Shown: one piece after another, positions 25,189 to 34,612 of the stretch
Layout: every line of letters starts with the position of its first letter
How positions within the stretch are numbered: position 1 is the first letter of the stretch
Assembly (NCBI GenBank): GCA_027490155.1
Contig: JAIXYP010000004.1
Span: 1 to 37,500, forward strand
Length of the DNA: 37,500 bases
Direction: 5' to 3'
Origin: Cytophagaceae bacterium
Lineage (GTDB): Bacteria > Bacteroidota > Bacteroidia > Cytophagales > Flexibacteraceae
The notes under the pieces: model-generated
Database searches by the model: none
What the model was told of the DNA's origin: nothing
Seen by the model: the letters and a program-made list of their open reading frames with translations, nothing else
Translations under genes and position numbers: made by a program

Positions 25189-25806
25189 ATGGCCACTCTC
25201 AACAAAACGACTGACTATGCCAACCTCGTCGCCCAACAGCTGACTGAGGCTGCCACCTTGCTAGATCAGTTTATCCAAAGCGGGATCAGCCAGGACATAG
25301 CACAGGCCGCAGCGATCATGGCCGAGGCGATGTCAGCTGGTCAGAAGGTAATGAGTTGTGGCAACGGGGGCTCCCATTGCGATGCCATGCACTTTGCCGA
25401 GGAACTCAGTGGTCGGTTTCGACAAGACCGCCCGGCCCTGGCCGCAATGGCCATCAGTGACGTCAGCCACATCACCTGCGTGGGCAATGACTACGGGTTC
25501 GATCATATCTTTAGCCGTGCAGTTCAGGCTCTAGGTCAGCGAGGCGATGTTTTGCTTGCAATCAGCACCAGTGGCAATAGTGCCAACGTCCTCAAAGCCA
25601 TCGAGGCTGCCCAACTAAAAGGAATGCGTATCGTTGCCCTTACAGGCAAAGATGGCGGCAAAATGGTGCCTATGCTGCGCCCTGGTCAAGACCTAGAGAT
25701 TCGCGTCAGCCACTTCGGCTTTGCGGATCGCATTCAGGAGATCCATATCAAGGTCATCCATAGCCTCATCCTCTGCATCGAGCAGATGGTCGGACAGCCT
25801 GCCTAG
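25189..25806 (+). CDS. gmhA: GmhA, D-sedoheptulose-7-phosphate isomerase
   Basis: The first enzyme of ADP-heptose synthesis for the LPS inner core: it converts sedoheptulose 7-phosphate to D-glycero-D-manno-heptose 7-phosphate. The 205-residue SIS-domain protein keeps nearly all family motifs: [18 protein letters not shown] (56-73), [16 protein letters not shown] (89-104), [14 protein letters not shown] (125-138) and [11 protein letters not shown] (181-191). Metal and catalytic residues match E. coli His61, Glu65, Gln172 and His180 as His68, Glu72, Gln183 and His191. Other heptose genes (hldE, gmhB) are not in the window. The position after psd suggests an envelope-precursor unit. Confidence 0.96.
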   Translation: MATLNKTTDYANLVAQQLTEAATLLDQFIQSGISQDIAQAAAIMAEAMSAGQKVMSCGNGGSHCDAMHFAEELSGRFRQDRPALAAMAISDVSHITCVGNDYGFDHIFSRAVQALGQRGDVLLAISTSGNSANVLKAIEAAQLKGMRIVALTGKDGGKMVPMLRPGQDLEIRVSHFGFADRIQEIHIKVIHSLILCIEQMVGQPA

Positions 25807-25919
25807 CATTCTCCTTGGTAGATACAATCTGGCTGGAAGTCCTATGCTAACAGCCCTGCACAAACCAACAGGTCCATCAATTGATCGGCAAGCCATGAAT
25901 GGCACCTCAGAATAGTTGG

Positions 25920-27392
25920 TCAGCGTGCCTTTAGCAAAATGCCGTCATAGTTCATCTGCCACTCTTGGTTGCGTTGCGCAAGCCAGCCATACTGATTGCG
26001 CGATAAGTTCTGCATCGGGATGTAGGACCGAAGTTTAGCCTTCGGCAGTGTGTCATAGGCTAGCGCTATTTCAGGCCAAAACCCTTGTTTGTTCTGGAGG
26101 GTGGTCTCGTGTAATAGCACATAATCTGGGCGATCGGGTCCAGTCAGACAGCTTGGCAAGGGGGTTGCCTTGGTTTTGGTCAGCAAATTGGTTGTCGAGA
26201 TTAGCAGGTGGGTATCCCCGTTCTTGATGATCGAAAAATAGTATCGTGCATCTGCAGCCACAGTCTGACCCGGAGCTACACGGGTCCGAATCTCGTAGTC
26301 TGCCATAGCATAGTCCCTACCACCAAGGCTGCTCATCACGAGGATAATGGCGCCTGCCGAAAAAGCAATATTGTTGCCCACCACACCCAGTACCCATGGC
26401 CTAGCGGCATACCAGCCTATCTGCTGACCAATGAAGTCAGCCATAAATAGTAGCGAAAAGTAAATCAGAGGCAATGCAAAGGCCGAGTTGCCGGTCTGGG
26501 GCTGCACCAAAACAAAATAGGCACCTATAACTAAAATGCTGCTCGCAAGTGGGGCCGACAAGCTTAACCCATGCCGCACGATCCAGAGCACGACAATGAT
26601 TGCGCCTGCAAGCACGATGGCATAGTGCCAAGGATAGATATACCACCATTGGTGTTCGGAGGCTGTTGGGAGGGTATAATTCACGACTGGAATGCGCCAA
26701 CCCATTAGGGCCGTCCACCAACTTGCTAAAGTGCCACCAGACCATGCTACATAGAACCAGACTGGCATCAGCATGCCAACCACAAACAAGAAAGGACCAA
26801 TTTTAGCCTGCCAACCTGGGTGCCTTATCGCTTTAAATACCAACCAGGCCGCCAACACCAGCCCAATCCAGAACATGGGCATGATCGTCAGGATAGCGAG
26901 GCCCAATAGCAACCCACCGATACCATAGTGGCCATAGCCTGGCACAGCCCTGCGGGTCAGAACGGCAAGGCCCAACAACACGAGTAACAAGGCCATGGTA
27001 TCGGCTTGGCCATTGTGCAGTAGTAGGGCATAACCTGGCTCGAAACATAGCAACAACAATAGCAGGTCGGCATATAGCTTACGCATCCCTGCCCAATGGG
27101 CCATTAGATAGATTAGGGGGAGGCAGAGCAAACCCGCTAAAAGCCCAGCGATCCGGTAGCGGAATATGCTAGGAAAGGACCCCTGGGTGAACCAACCTGT
27201 GACCTTAAAAAAGACAGGCGTGTAAGTAAAGTCAGGCCTTGCAACATCTAGGCAAGCCTTTAGGTCCACCTGGCCATATAGGTGGCTGGCATACACCACC
27301 TCAGCTGTTCGCGGCAGTGGGCTATAAGCCACCGTCAGGACATGAAACAGCCCAACAAACAAAATCAGCATCCAGAGCAAGGCAGAGCGCAT
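25920..27392 (-). CDS. Polytopic membrane protein, GT-C/GT39-like
   Basis: About 490 residues with 10-12 hydrophobic helices in the N-terminal four fifths and a soluble C-terminal tail (about 380-490). The pattern of RIAGLLAGLLCLPLIYLMAHW, a loop with HNGQADTMALLLVLLGLAVL, and repeated WF/AW helices resembles GT-C dolichyl- or undecaprenyl-phosphate sugar transferases such as the ArnT/PMT group. The conserved acidic pair in the first periplasmic loop is not clear (PLPRTAEVVYASHLYG), so enzymatic activity is uncertain. An open frame reaches an ATG at 27452. I prefer the Met at 27392, just before the first helix. A near-consensus promoter (TTG-N19-TACATTTA) ends 5 bp before that ATG, which would make the transcript almost leaderless. 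Confidence 0.75.
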   Translation of the reverse strand: MRSALLWMLILFVGLFHVLTVAYSPLPRTAEVVYASHLYGQVDLKACLDVARPDFTYTPVFFKVTGWFTQGSFPSIFRYRIAGLLAGLLCLPLIYLMAHWAGMRKLYADLLLLLLCFEPGYALLLHNGQADTMALLLVLLGLAVLTRRAVPGYGHYGIGGLLLGLAILTIMPMFWIGLVLAAWLVFKAIRHPGWQAKIGPFLFVVGMLMPVWFYVAWSGGTLASWWTALMGWRIPVVNYTLPTASEHQWWYIYPWHYAIVLAGAIIVVLWIVRHGLSLSAPLASSILVIGAYFVLVQPQTGNSAFALPLIYFSLLFMADFIGQQIGWYAARPWVLGVVGNNIAFSAGAIILVMSSLGGRDYAMADYEIRTRVAPGQTVAADARYYFSIIKNGDTHLLISTTNLLTKTKATPLPSCLTGPDRPDYVLLHETTLQNKQGFWPEIALAYDTLPKAKLRSYIPMQNLSRNQYGWLAQRNQEWQMNYDGILLKAR

Positions 27393-27809
27393 GGCGGTAA
27401 ATGTAAGAGCCGTTTGGCTTGATACAATACGACAGATTTTCTTACTCCACAAAGATCTTCCCTGTTTTCCCCATTTGTCAACGGTTGCACAGCTGTGGCT
27501 TTGGCCTACCTAGGTCAGTTAATTGTGGCTTAGGCATGCACCTGTTGCATAGTATGAGTTTATATCCTTTAGTTTTCCGACATGCCAATTTTATCCCTAA
27601 TTTCGTCAAAGATGGTCCTAATGGTCTTCAAGCGATATTGGTTGCCAGATTGTTGTCGGATATTGCTGTTTTCTTACATATGATATTCGTTATCTTGCAC
27701 CCAATACGGACTTTGAGTGCGAAAGTAGTCTATCTTGCCCCATGGTAGCGGTCATTGGTCTGCCAATCCTGCATTCTTAACCCCATATTTCGTTCAACCT
27801 GCATCATTA
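27393..27809. other. Divergent intergenic stretch of about 400 bp
   Basis: No convincing gene. Minus-strand TTG-N19-TACATTTA lies directly before the ATG at 27392. On the plus strand TAATTTCG at 27598-27605 could be a -7 element for the histidine kinase gene, with only TTT about 22 bp upstream. A small palindrome ATGCA-CCTGT-TGCAT lies near 27536. The remainder shows nothing. Confidence 0.4.
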
Positions 27810-29966
27810 GTGTTTACCCGTCCGGATACGCTACAACTGATATTAATCCCTATCCTTAGGCCATTGTTACTGACAATTCTATTGTCAGTAGGGCTTTGCT
27901 ATGGTGTCGATGCTCAGTTATACAAACTCGGCGATACTACCTACCTAAAGCAGGCCATCAAAGACCCTAAAGTCAGTGATAAGGTCTGGACCCAGTACCT
28001 TGAGACGGCCATGATTGCCCGAGAGGCATCAAGAACTAACTACATCAACTTCTTTGAGGATGGCATGGCTATTGCCCGCCAGCACAATAGGCTGAAGCAC
28101 TACTACAGGCTACTTGGAATGCGGGCCGCCATTTATCATAGTTTTGGTGATGATAAGTCAGCCGCCAAGATCCTGACTCAGGTGCTGGACTATGCCCGCA
28201 CAAACCATGACGACACAACCATGGTATATTACCTGATAATAAAGGCCCGTGTCGTTGCCCGAACAGAGACCTACACCCAAGGTGTGCATCTCGCCCTTGA
28301 GGCCCTTACATTATCTCAAAAGCTTGGCCTCCATAAGCTCGAGATCTGGAGCTCGATGCTGTATGCCCACCTTTTCGGCTATGGGGGCACCTACCGCACC
28401 ACACTTAACCTCTACTACAAAGCTCGTCAGCTAGCCATCCTCCATAAGGACACCCTCGCCTTGGCCTTCGTGAACAACAACATGGCCAACATCCATAATA
28501 ATGCGCACCAATACGACAGCGCGTTGGCATGTCTCAAGGTCAGCTTTGCGATTGCGGATAAATATAAGATTGAAGAAATGGCATTTGTATCCCAGATGAC
28601 CATGTCCGAGATCTACTTTAACCAAGGCAATAACGAAGAGTGCCTCCGGATTGCCGAGAAGGTTACACACAGAGAGGACCTCGAAAAATTGGCAGTACCC
28701 TTGGTCGATATCTGGATTTTGCAGATCAAGGCATCGCTCAAGCTAAAACGTTATCATGATGTTGAGCTGCTTTGCCGCAAGGCTTTGGTCGAGTTTCAGG
28801 CCCAAAATCGGCGGATCGAGGCCAACCAACTTTGGGGATGGCTTGCTGAGGCCTTAGTCAAGACGGGCAAAATGAAGGAGGCTTCGGTAGCACTGGACTC
28901 GTTTTTCTTGCTAGGTAACATTTATCATAGCGACAAACAGGCCCGAGTTGCAAACGAGCTCGAGATCAAATACCGTGACAAAGAAAACGCCCTTAAAATT
29001 GCCAACCTCGAGGCCAGCAACCGCAGCCAAGCCAATATTACCTTCCTCTTGATCGCTGTCTTGGTCCTGGCCATTGGTCTGATCCTGATTGGCGGCATCC
29101 TGACATTCCAGCTCAATAAACGGCGCCAGCACGAACAGGCCCAGCGTGACGTCATCGAGGCCCAAAATGTCCAGCTTGCGAGCCTAAATAACAGCAAGGA
29201 TCGCATCATGGGCATCATTGCACATGATCTGCGTGGACCTATAGGGACGCTAGACCATGTTGCAGATATGGGCCAGGACCTCATCGAAGCGGAAGACTAT
29301 GGCACCCTTAAAAATATTTTCCGCCATCTTAAAAATACCACTCTGTCGCTCAATGACCTACTAGGCAACTTACTTGATTGGGCCGTAAGCCAGGAAGGGA
29401 ACCTATCAGTCCGTCCAGATGAAATTAAAATTGCTGAGGTCTGGCAAAAGGTCGAAGGTTTATATCAGGACATGGCCTCAACAAAAAACATCTCGATCAC
29501 AACCAACGTGGCCGATGGCGTTGTTGTCCATGCCGATTACAACAGCTTGTTTACAATCCTGCGAAATTTGCTTAATAATGCGCTCAAGTTCTCACCAACT
29601 GGCGGGACAATCGTCCTGTCGGCGATGCAGGAGCCTGCTAACATCACTGTCATTTCGATCAAGGACAACGGCAAGGGAATGACCTCTGCCCAGCTTGACC
29701 GACTAAGGGTAGCAGATAGAGCTCAGCATACAAGAGGCACTGCAGGAGAGAAGGGTGCTGGCCTCGGGATGCTAATCGTTAAAGAACTTTTGGCGCTCAA
29801 TAAGGGCCGGATCATTATCAGCTCGGGTATCGATCTTGGTACCACGGTCAAGATCTATTTGCCCACCACGGGGCTGACTACAGGGCCTTCGACTGTGGAG
29901 CTATCTGGCGCTCCAGCCACCAGTTCGATTATCGTGACAAATTACCTTGAGCCTGTTAAGGGCTAG
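27810..29966 (+). CDS. TPR-containing membrane sensor histidine kinase (first of tandem pair)
   Basis: About 718 residues from a GTG start. It has a signal sequence (about 6-34 ending in DAQ), a helical TPR-like periplasmic sensor (about 35-395), one membrane helix (about 409-433), a coiled-coil linker (about 435-465), a HisKA domain with the phosphoacceptor His472 in IIAHDLRGPIGTL, and an HATPase domain: N-box NLLNN (586-590), DNGKGM (619-624), GEKGAGLG (646-653). No receiver domain or DNA-binding tail is present, so phosphate must pass to a separate regulator, none of which is in the window. No ATG precedes the signal sequence. TTG at 27735 or GTG at 27810 are the possible starts, and GTG gives a normal signal peptide. 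The next gene encodes a close paralogue. Confidence 0.9.
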   Translation: MFTRPDTLQLILIPILRPLLLTILLSVGLCYGVDAQLYKLGDTTYLKQAIKDPKVSDKVWTQYLETAMIAREASRTNYINFFEDGMAIARQHNRLKHYYRLLGMRAAIYHSFGDDKSAAKILTQVLDYARTNHDDTTMVYYLIIKARVVARTETYTQGVHLALEALTLSQKLGLHKLEIWSSMLYAHLFGYGGTYRTTLNLYYKARQLAILHKDTLALAFVNNNMANIHNNAHQYDSALACLKVSFAIADKYKIEEMAFVSQMTMSEIYFNQGNNEECLRIAEKVTHREDLEKLAVPLVDIWILQIKASLKLKRYHDVELLCRKALVEFQAQNRRIEANQLWGWLAEALVKTGKMKEASVALDSFFLLGNIYHSDKQARVANELEIKYRDKENALKIANLEASNRSQANITFLLIAVLVLAIGLILIGGILTFQLNKRRQHEQAQRDVIEAQNVQLASLNNSKDRIMGIIAHDLRGPIGTLDHVADMGQDLIEAEDYGTLKNIFRHLKNTTLSLNDLLGNLLDWAVSQEGNLSVRPDEIKIAEVWQKVEGLYQDMASTKNISITTNVADGVVVHADYNSLFTILRNLLNNALKFSPTGGTIVLSAMQEPANITVISIKDNGKGMTSAQLDRLRVADRAQHTRGTAGEKGAGLGMLIVKELLALNKGRIIISSGIDLGTTVKIYLPTTGLTTGPSTVELSGAPATSSIIVTNYLEPVKG

Positions 29967-29967
29967 G

Positions 29968-29998
29968 CCCGATTTGGTTGAAAATCTTGCGGGTTTTT
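29968..29998 (+). terminator. Probable weak terminator after the first histidine kinase gene
   Basis: CCCGATTT (29968-29975) pairs with AAATC and CGGG (29982-29993) around a small bulge and is followed by TTTTT. The stem is interrupted, so it is weaker than the other terminators in the window. Confidence 0.45.
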
Positions 29999-30032
29999 AT
30001 TTTTAAACAGCCCAGTTTGGCCAAAAACTGTC

Positions 30033-30058
30033 CTAAGTATTTCTAAATTTGGACTTAG
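30033..30058 (+). promoter_or_regulatory. Possible -7 element inside an inverted repeat, upstream of the second histidine kinase
   Basis: TAAATTTG (30044-30051) matches TAnnTTTG exactly and is enclosed by the 6-bp inverted repeat CTAAGT (30033-30038) / ACTTAG (30053-30058). A TTTG lies 24 bp upstream, which is too far for a normal -33. A second small palindrome AGTGC-GAC-GCACT sits at 30100-30112, between here and the ATG at 30176. The leader would be about 120 nt. Confidence 0.4.
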
Positions 30059-30175
30059 TGACTTTTGTCTCCTATCTGCTTCGTTGTAAGTAACTATTAA
30101 GTGCGACGCACTCTTTGGTGATTACATCAATAGACAAAGAAGCATCTTTGCCCAATCCGACAAACTAAAGACTAA

Positions 30176-32368
30176 ATGTCCGCCTTGCTTTCGCTTATAC
30201 CGACCCTATTATCTAGACCTAACAGTCTTTGCGGTAGTTTGGAGCTGGTGGGTCCACCCAAGGCTAGGGAGCTTTGGTGGGTTCTGGTTCCTTTGCTTAT
30301 AATGATTTTGGCTGGTGGTGCCGCCCAAGCGCGAATCGACCAATTTGTCCCAAGCGACTCTGTTAGGATCAAGGCGGCCATTGTATCCCCAAATGCTAGT
30401 GAAAAGGCTTGGGTGGTCTATCACAATTATTGCCATGCAATGCGGGATGTCGAACTGCCGACGTACGAGGGTTTCATTAGTCGTGGCCTTGCCCTTTCCA
30501 AAACGCAAGGACGCCTAAAGCCCTATCATCGGCTAATGACCCTCCGGATGTTGGACCATTTCAGGTTCGGGCGTGACTCCCTCGCCCAGGCCAATCTCAA
30601 GGTCCTGTTGGCATTTGCTGACGCCCAGAAAGATGATACGCTTAGGGCTATGAGCCTCATCACCAAAGGCACCATCTTGGCCCGCAGTTCCTCCTATACC
30701 GAAGGGCTCAAATACATACTCGAGGGCCTTACCCTCTCCCAAAGGTTGCGCCTTGAGCGCGTCGAGCTCATCTACCGAGCGGCCCATGCCCTAATCTATG
30801 GTTATGGAGGTTCTTACAAGGCTACCCTTGCCCTCTATTATGATGCAGTATCATTTGGCAAACGTATAGGCGACACCATCAATGTGGCCCACCTTTACAA
30901 CAACATCGCGAACATACATAGCAATGCCAAAGCTTATGATAGTGCGATCTATAACCTCAACCTTGCCATCAAGGATGCCGAACGATATCATGCGCCACAC
31001 TTCCTCTATACCTGCCAACTGAGCCTAGCCGAAACCTACAAGAGCGCTGGGATGCATGATAAAGCCCTTGAGCTTTGTCGTCAGATTGAAAAAGCAACGC
31101 CCAATCGGTCTGGCAAAATTGATGCTGAGGTCTGGCTCGTCATGCTCGAGAGCCTCACGACGCTCAAACGGTACGAAGAAGCCGCAACAATGGGGCTCAA
31201 AACCATCCAAGAATATCGAAGACTGGGCTGGAAGACCGACCTGAACCACATTTGGGGCGTGTATGCAATGGCGTTGCTTAAATTAGGTCGTCATCAGGAA
31301 GCAACCTTGGCGCTTGACTCCCACTTCTATTACGGCGGTCAGTTTCATGACGACAAACTCACCCAGCAACTTAATGAGATCCAGAGTCAGTATAGCAACC
31401 GCGAGCGCGCCCTAACCATCGAGAAACTAGAAGCGGACAAAGCGGGGCAAGCCAAGGTAACTTACCTTTTGGTAGTGGTGCTAGCGTTGGCCCTCGTGAT
31501 CTTGGTCATTTCCGTCTTCACGACCCGCAAACTCAGCAAACGGCGACAGGAGCTTCAGACCAAAACCGATATCATTGAGGCACAGAACCAGCAGCTAGCG
31601 GCCATCAACAACAGCAAGGACCGCATCATGGGCATCATAGCACACGATTTGGGTGGACCACTAGGCACACTAGCATCAGTCAGCACACTGGGTAAAGAGC
31701 TAGTCGAAAACCGTGATTATGCCATGTTGGAGCAGCTTTTCGGCCACCTCAGTAACACCACCCAGTCTGTTAACGACCTACTCAATAACCTACTGAGCTG
31801 GGCTGTTAGCCAGAAGGGTAACCTATCCGTCCAGCCTGAGCAACTGGTTGTCCTGCAAGTATGGCAGAAGGTCGAGCAGCTCTTTGCCGACCAAGCCGAA
31901 CGCAAAGGCATCAGCCTCAAAGCCCAGATAGACCCTGATGCGACGGTCTGGGCGGACTATAACAGTTTGTTTACTATCCTGCGGAACGTAGTTGGCAATG
32001 CCCTGAAGTTCACCCCCACTGGTGGTCAAATCCAGATCAGATCCAGCAATGGGTCAGGTAGACCGGATACCACCATCATCAGTGTGCGGGACAATGGTCG
32101 GGGCATGACCCAAGAGCAACTACAGGCCCTTAACATCACCACTGGCGTCAAGTTTTCCGTCGGCACCGCAGGCGAAAAGGGTGCAGGCCTCGGCATCTTG
32201 ATCATTAAGGAACTATTGGCCCTTAATGGCGGCAATATCTTGATCGAGAGTGGGCCCAAGATTGGTACCCGCATACAGCTAGCATTGCCAGCGGCACAGA
32301 TAAGCAATGCAACCAATCCTGACTTGGGTGGGAGGCTAGAGGTGCTGTATGTGGGCGAGTCTAGTTAA
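30176..32368 (+). CDS. TPR-containing membrane sensor histidine kinase (second of tandem pair)
   Basis: 730 residues, colinear with the upstream kinase and clearly its paralogue. It has an N-terminal hydrophobic segment (about 33-50, after an unusually long 32-residue lead), a helical TPR-like sensor (55-410), one membrane helix (429-448), a coiled coil, HisKA with His490 in IIAHDLGGPLGTL, N-box NVVGN (604-608), DNGRGM (639-644) and GEKGAGLG (666-673). The position three residues after the phospho-His, normally Arg or Lys (Arg in the first kinase), is Gly here. It has no receiver domain. The shared core but different sensor residues suggest the pair arose by tandem duplication and now senses different cues or forms heterodimers. 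It ends convergently toward a TPR-HTH regulator gene. Confidence 0.9.
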   Translation: MSALLSLIPTLLSRPNSLCGSLELVGPPKARELWWVLVPLLIMILAGGAAQARIDQFVPSDSVRIKAAIVSPNASEKAWVVYHNYCHAMRDVELPTYEGFISRGLALSKTQGRLKPYHRLMTLRMLDHFRFGRDSLAQANLKVLLAFADAQKDDTLRAMSLITKGTILARSSSYTEGLKYILEGLTLSQRLRLERVELIYRAAHALIYGYGGSYKATLALYYDAVSFGKRIGDTINVAHLYNNIANIHSNAKAYDSAIYNLNLAIKDAERYHAPHFLYTCQLSLAETYKSAGMHDKALELCRQIEKATPNRSGKIDAEVWLVMLESLTTLKRYEEAATMGLKTIQEYRRLGWKTDLNHIWGVYAMALLKLGRHQEATLALDSHFYYGGQFHDDKLTQQLNEIQSQYSNRERALTIEKLEADKAGQAKVTYLLVVVLALALVILVISVFTTRKLSKRRQELQTKTDIIEAQNQQLAAINNSKDRIMGIIAHDLGGPLGTLASVSTLGKELVENRDYAMLEQLFGHLSNTTQSVNDLLNNLLSWAVSQKGNLSVQPEQLVVLQVWQKVEQLFADQAERKGISLKAQIDPDATVWADYNSLFTILRNVVGNALKFTPTGGQIQIRSSNGSGRPDTTIISVRDNGRGMTQEQLQALNITTGVKFSVGTAGEKGAGLGILIIKELLALNGGNILIESGPKIGTRIQLALPAAQISNATNPDLGGRLEVLYVGESS

Positions 32369-32476
32369 ATGCGATTAGATATGCCCAAACGTTTTCTATT
32401 TGGACGAATGTATATTCAGATAATCACATACATTTCTCTTTGAATTAGGCTTTTAGAAAATAGCGTCATAAGAGTC

Positions 32477-32560
32477 ATGGAATTGGTTTGTAAATCCAAC
32501 CCAAAAACTAGGCTATTGCCAATTGCAATAAGGTGCCAATACGTAGCCTATCAATTCCAT
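32477..32560. other. Nested inverted repeats in a convergent intergenic region
   Basis: Three sets of complementary arms nest in 84 bp: ATGGAATTG (32477-32485) / CAATTCCAT (32552-32560), TAGGCTA (32509-32515) / TAGCCTA (32544-32550), and ATTGC (32515-32519) / GCAAT (32525-32529). Neither strand continues into a T-run. The surrounding 326 bp (32369-32694) contains no gene. It could be a structured 3' untranslated segment shared by the two convergent genes or a small RNA. This rests only on base pairing. Confidence 0.4.
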
Positions 32561-32694
32561 TATTGCACGCCGCCCGAGACAGAACAATTGCGAAGTCTAA
32601 TTGACATAGCATAAAAAACACAGCATTTTCGGTAGGGGGGGCGGTACTTAGGTGATGTAGATTTGTTCTATTAATTCGACCTCGAATTCCTTTC

Positions 32695-34599
32695 CTAAAC
32701 ACCTTCAACCCATATCCCCAAATCCAGGTCCCCAATGTTCAGTTTTTTTCGGATTCGGAGCCGAATATTGCGGATCGAGCCCTCTGCAACGGAAGTCATA
32801 TAGGCCATTTCTTTGGTGCTAAGTTTCATCTTATGATAAGCCAGTATGCGCAAGTCGTTGGGTGTAAGGGCAGGGCTAAGGGCCAATAGGCGACTGAAGA
32901 AGTCTGGGTGCACCTCCTCGAAGTGTCGTTTGAAGCTATTCCAATCATCTTCTTCGTCCAGGATGCCGTCCAACTTGTCAATGAGGTCACGCAAATGCTT
33001 AGGCAGGCGGTTGGCTGCGTCGGCCTGCTCCTTGATGGCAGTCAGAAGTTGGTTTTTGCGGATCATGAAGGCCGTTTTAGAAGCAAGCTCTTTGCGGCTA
33101 CGCTCTAAGGACTCCTCCAATAGGGCCTGCTCTTGTTGGAGCGCCTCCTCCTTCAGCCGGGCAACTTCGGAGGCTTGTTGTTGATTGGCTAGCTCCATTT
33201 GGCTGAGTTGCAACTCGGCGCCAAGGCGTTGGGCCTTGGCTGTAACCAATGACCTTTGCCAATTGGCAGCAAAAACAATGACCGCACCACTTAAGATAAT
33301 GAGACCAACAATGATGCCTCCAAATAGTTGATATTGCTTCTGCGTGCGTAGCTCATAGTTTAGAAGGTCATTTTCGGCCTGTTTTTGACTGACTTGATAT
33401 TTCTTTTCTGCCAGGGTGATCTGTTCACTTTGGTTCAGATTAAGCAAGGTGTCCTTAAGCTCCTGATGCTGGACAACGTATTTAAACGCCAATCGATAAT
33501 CCCCAGCATCAGAATAAAGGCGATAAAGACGATATAACCAAGAAAGACGCTCGGTCCTCAGGCCAAGTCCGGCCATCTGTTTACATTGGCTGAGCGCAAT
33601 CTGGATGGCTTTGTTTAGCTCACCGAGACTTTGGTAAGCATCGACTTGGGTGAGCTTAAACCTATTATAGTTGATTTGGGACCACTTGTTTGGGTCGTCC
33701 AATGGGGCCAAAATTGTAAGGGCCTTCGCAGGATTACCTCGTTTGATCTCGACATCAGCCAAGGCGCCCATAATGTCAAACAGGTATAGTGAGTCAGCCT
33801 TTTTGATGGAAATTTCCATGCAGGTATTGAGCATGATACTAGCAGAGTCTAAGCCATTATTACGGCTATAGATGTCGGACATGTTCAGTAGAGTGAAGAT
33901 GATCAGCTTTGGCTCCTTAGACTTGAGCGCATACTGATAGGAGAGCTTGTAATAGCGTTTAACTTCCTCAAGCCTACCGAACCAACCCAGGGCGTATGCC
34001 ATTTCGCGCAGGGCCTCGGCCTGGTAACGGTCATCCCTATTGCGTTGGCCAATGTGGTATCCCTCCTGTGCATGCTTAAAAGCCATAGGGTAATCGCCCT
34101 GTGACGAGGCAACCAAGTTCTGCTGCATCAGGAGGCTAAACTGGTAACGTGGCGGCAAAAGCTGCTGATGCGGCATGGCGCTCTTAAGCACAACCGCTGC
34201 CGAGTCTAGGTGACTTGTCCGTATGTAAAACAACCCATGTTGGATTTGGGCCTTAGCCCATTGTGTGACCTCTGTTGGTGTCGCCTTTTCGGCAGTTATG
34301 AGGTTAACGTACCTGATTATGGACAAGATCCTGGCCTGTGAGGAAGGTTTGAGCAGCACGTTGTTATCAAACAAACGATAGGACCGGGCCAATAGGGTAT
34401 CAAGCGGCTGCCCTTGATCCTGCGGCATAAGCTGTGCTTTGGCCTCCTCAAAAGTGATTAACAGGGCCGACTGTACCAGCAAAATCACCAACCATAGTTT
34501 GGCTTTAGCCGATATTGAAGCAGTGGAAAGCGAAATCTGACGAAGCACAAAAGTCATGAAATCCATCATAAATGAGATCAGGGTGTTAGGTATGACCAT
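32695..34599 (-). CDS. TPR membrane-tethered regulator with C-terminal LuxR-like HTH
   Basis: 634 residues: an N-terminal secretion signal or helix (about 33-50), a TPR-like helical periplasmic region (60-395), one membrane helix (about 426-446), a long coiled coil (450-510), and a C-terminal winged/LuxR-type helix-turn-helix in LTPNDLRILAYHKMKLSTKEMA through SVAEGSIRNIRLRIRKKL (578-620). This architecture is frequent in Bacteroidota: a one-component regulator that binds DNA while anchored in the inner membrane. It has no kinase or receiver domain. Several Met codons (residues 1, 11, 12, 15) precede the signal, so the start may be up to 14 residues later. It is convergent with the second TPR-kinase and shares its sensor layout. 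Its promoter lies within a palindrome (34613-34634), which suggests autoregulation. Confidence 0.9.
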   Translation of the reverse strand: MVIPNTLISFMMDFMTFVLRQISLSTASISAKAKLWLVILLVQSALLITFEEAKAQLMPQDQGQPLDTLLARSYRLFDNNVLLKPSSQARILSIIRYVNLITAEKATPTEVTQWAKAQIQHGLFYIRTSHLDSAAVVLKSAMPHQQLLPPRYQFSLLMQQNLVASSQGDYPMAFKHAQEGYHIGQRNRDDRYQAEALREMAYALGWFGRLEEVKRYYKLSYQYALKSKEPKLIIFTLLNMSDIYSRNNGLDSASIMLNTCMEISIKKADSLYLFDIMGALADVEIKRGNPAKALTILAPLDDPNKWSQINYNRFKLTQVDAYQSLGELNKAIQIALSQCKQMAGLGLRTERLSWLYRLYRLYSDAGDYRLAFKYVVQHQELKDTLLNLNQSEQITLAEKKYQVSQKQAENDLLNYELRTQKQYQLFGGIIVGLIILSGAVIVFAANWQRSLVTAKAQRLGAELQLSQMELANQQQASEVARLKEEALQQEQALLEESLERSRKELASKTAFMIRKNQLLTAIKEQADAANRLPKHLRDLIDKLDGILDEEDDWNSFKRHFEEVHPDFFSRLLALSPALTPNDLRILAYHKMKLSTKEMAYMTSVAEGSIRNIRLRIRKKLNIGDLDLGIWVEGV

Positions 34600-34612
34600 A
34601 TTTTACCTAAAC

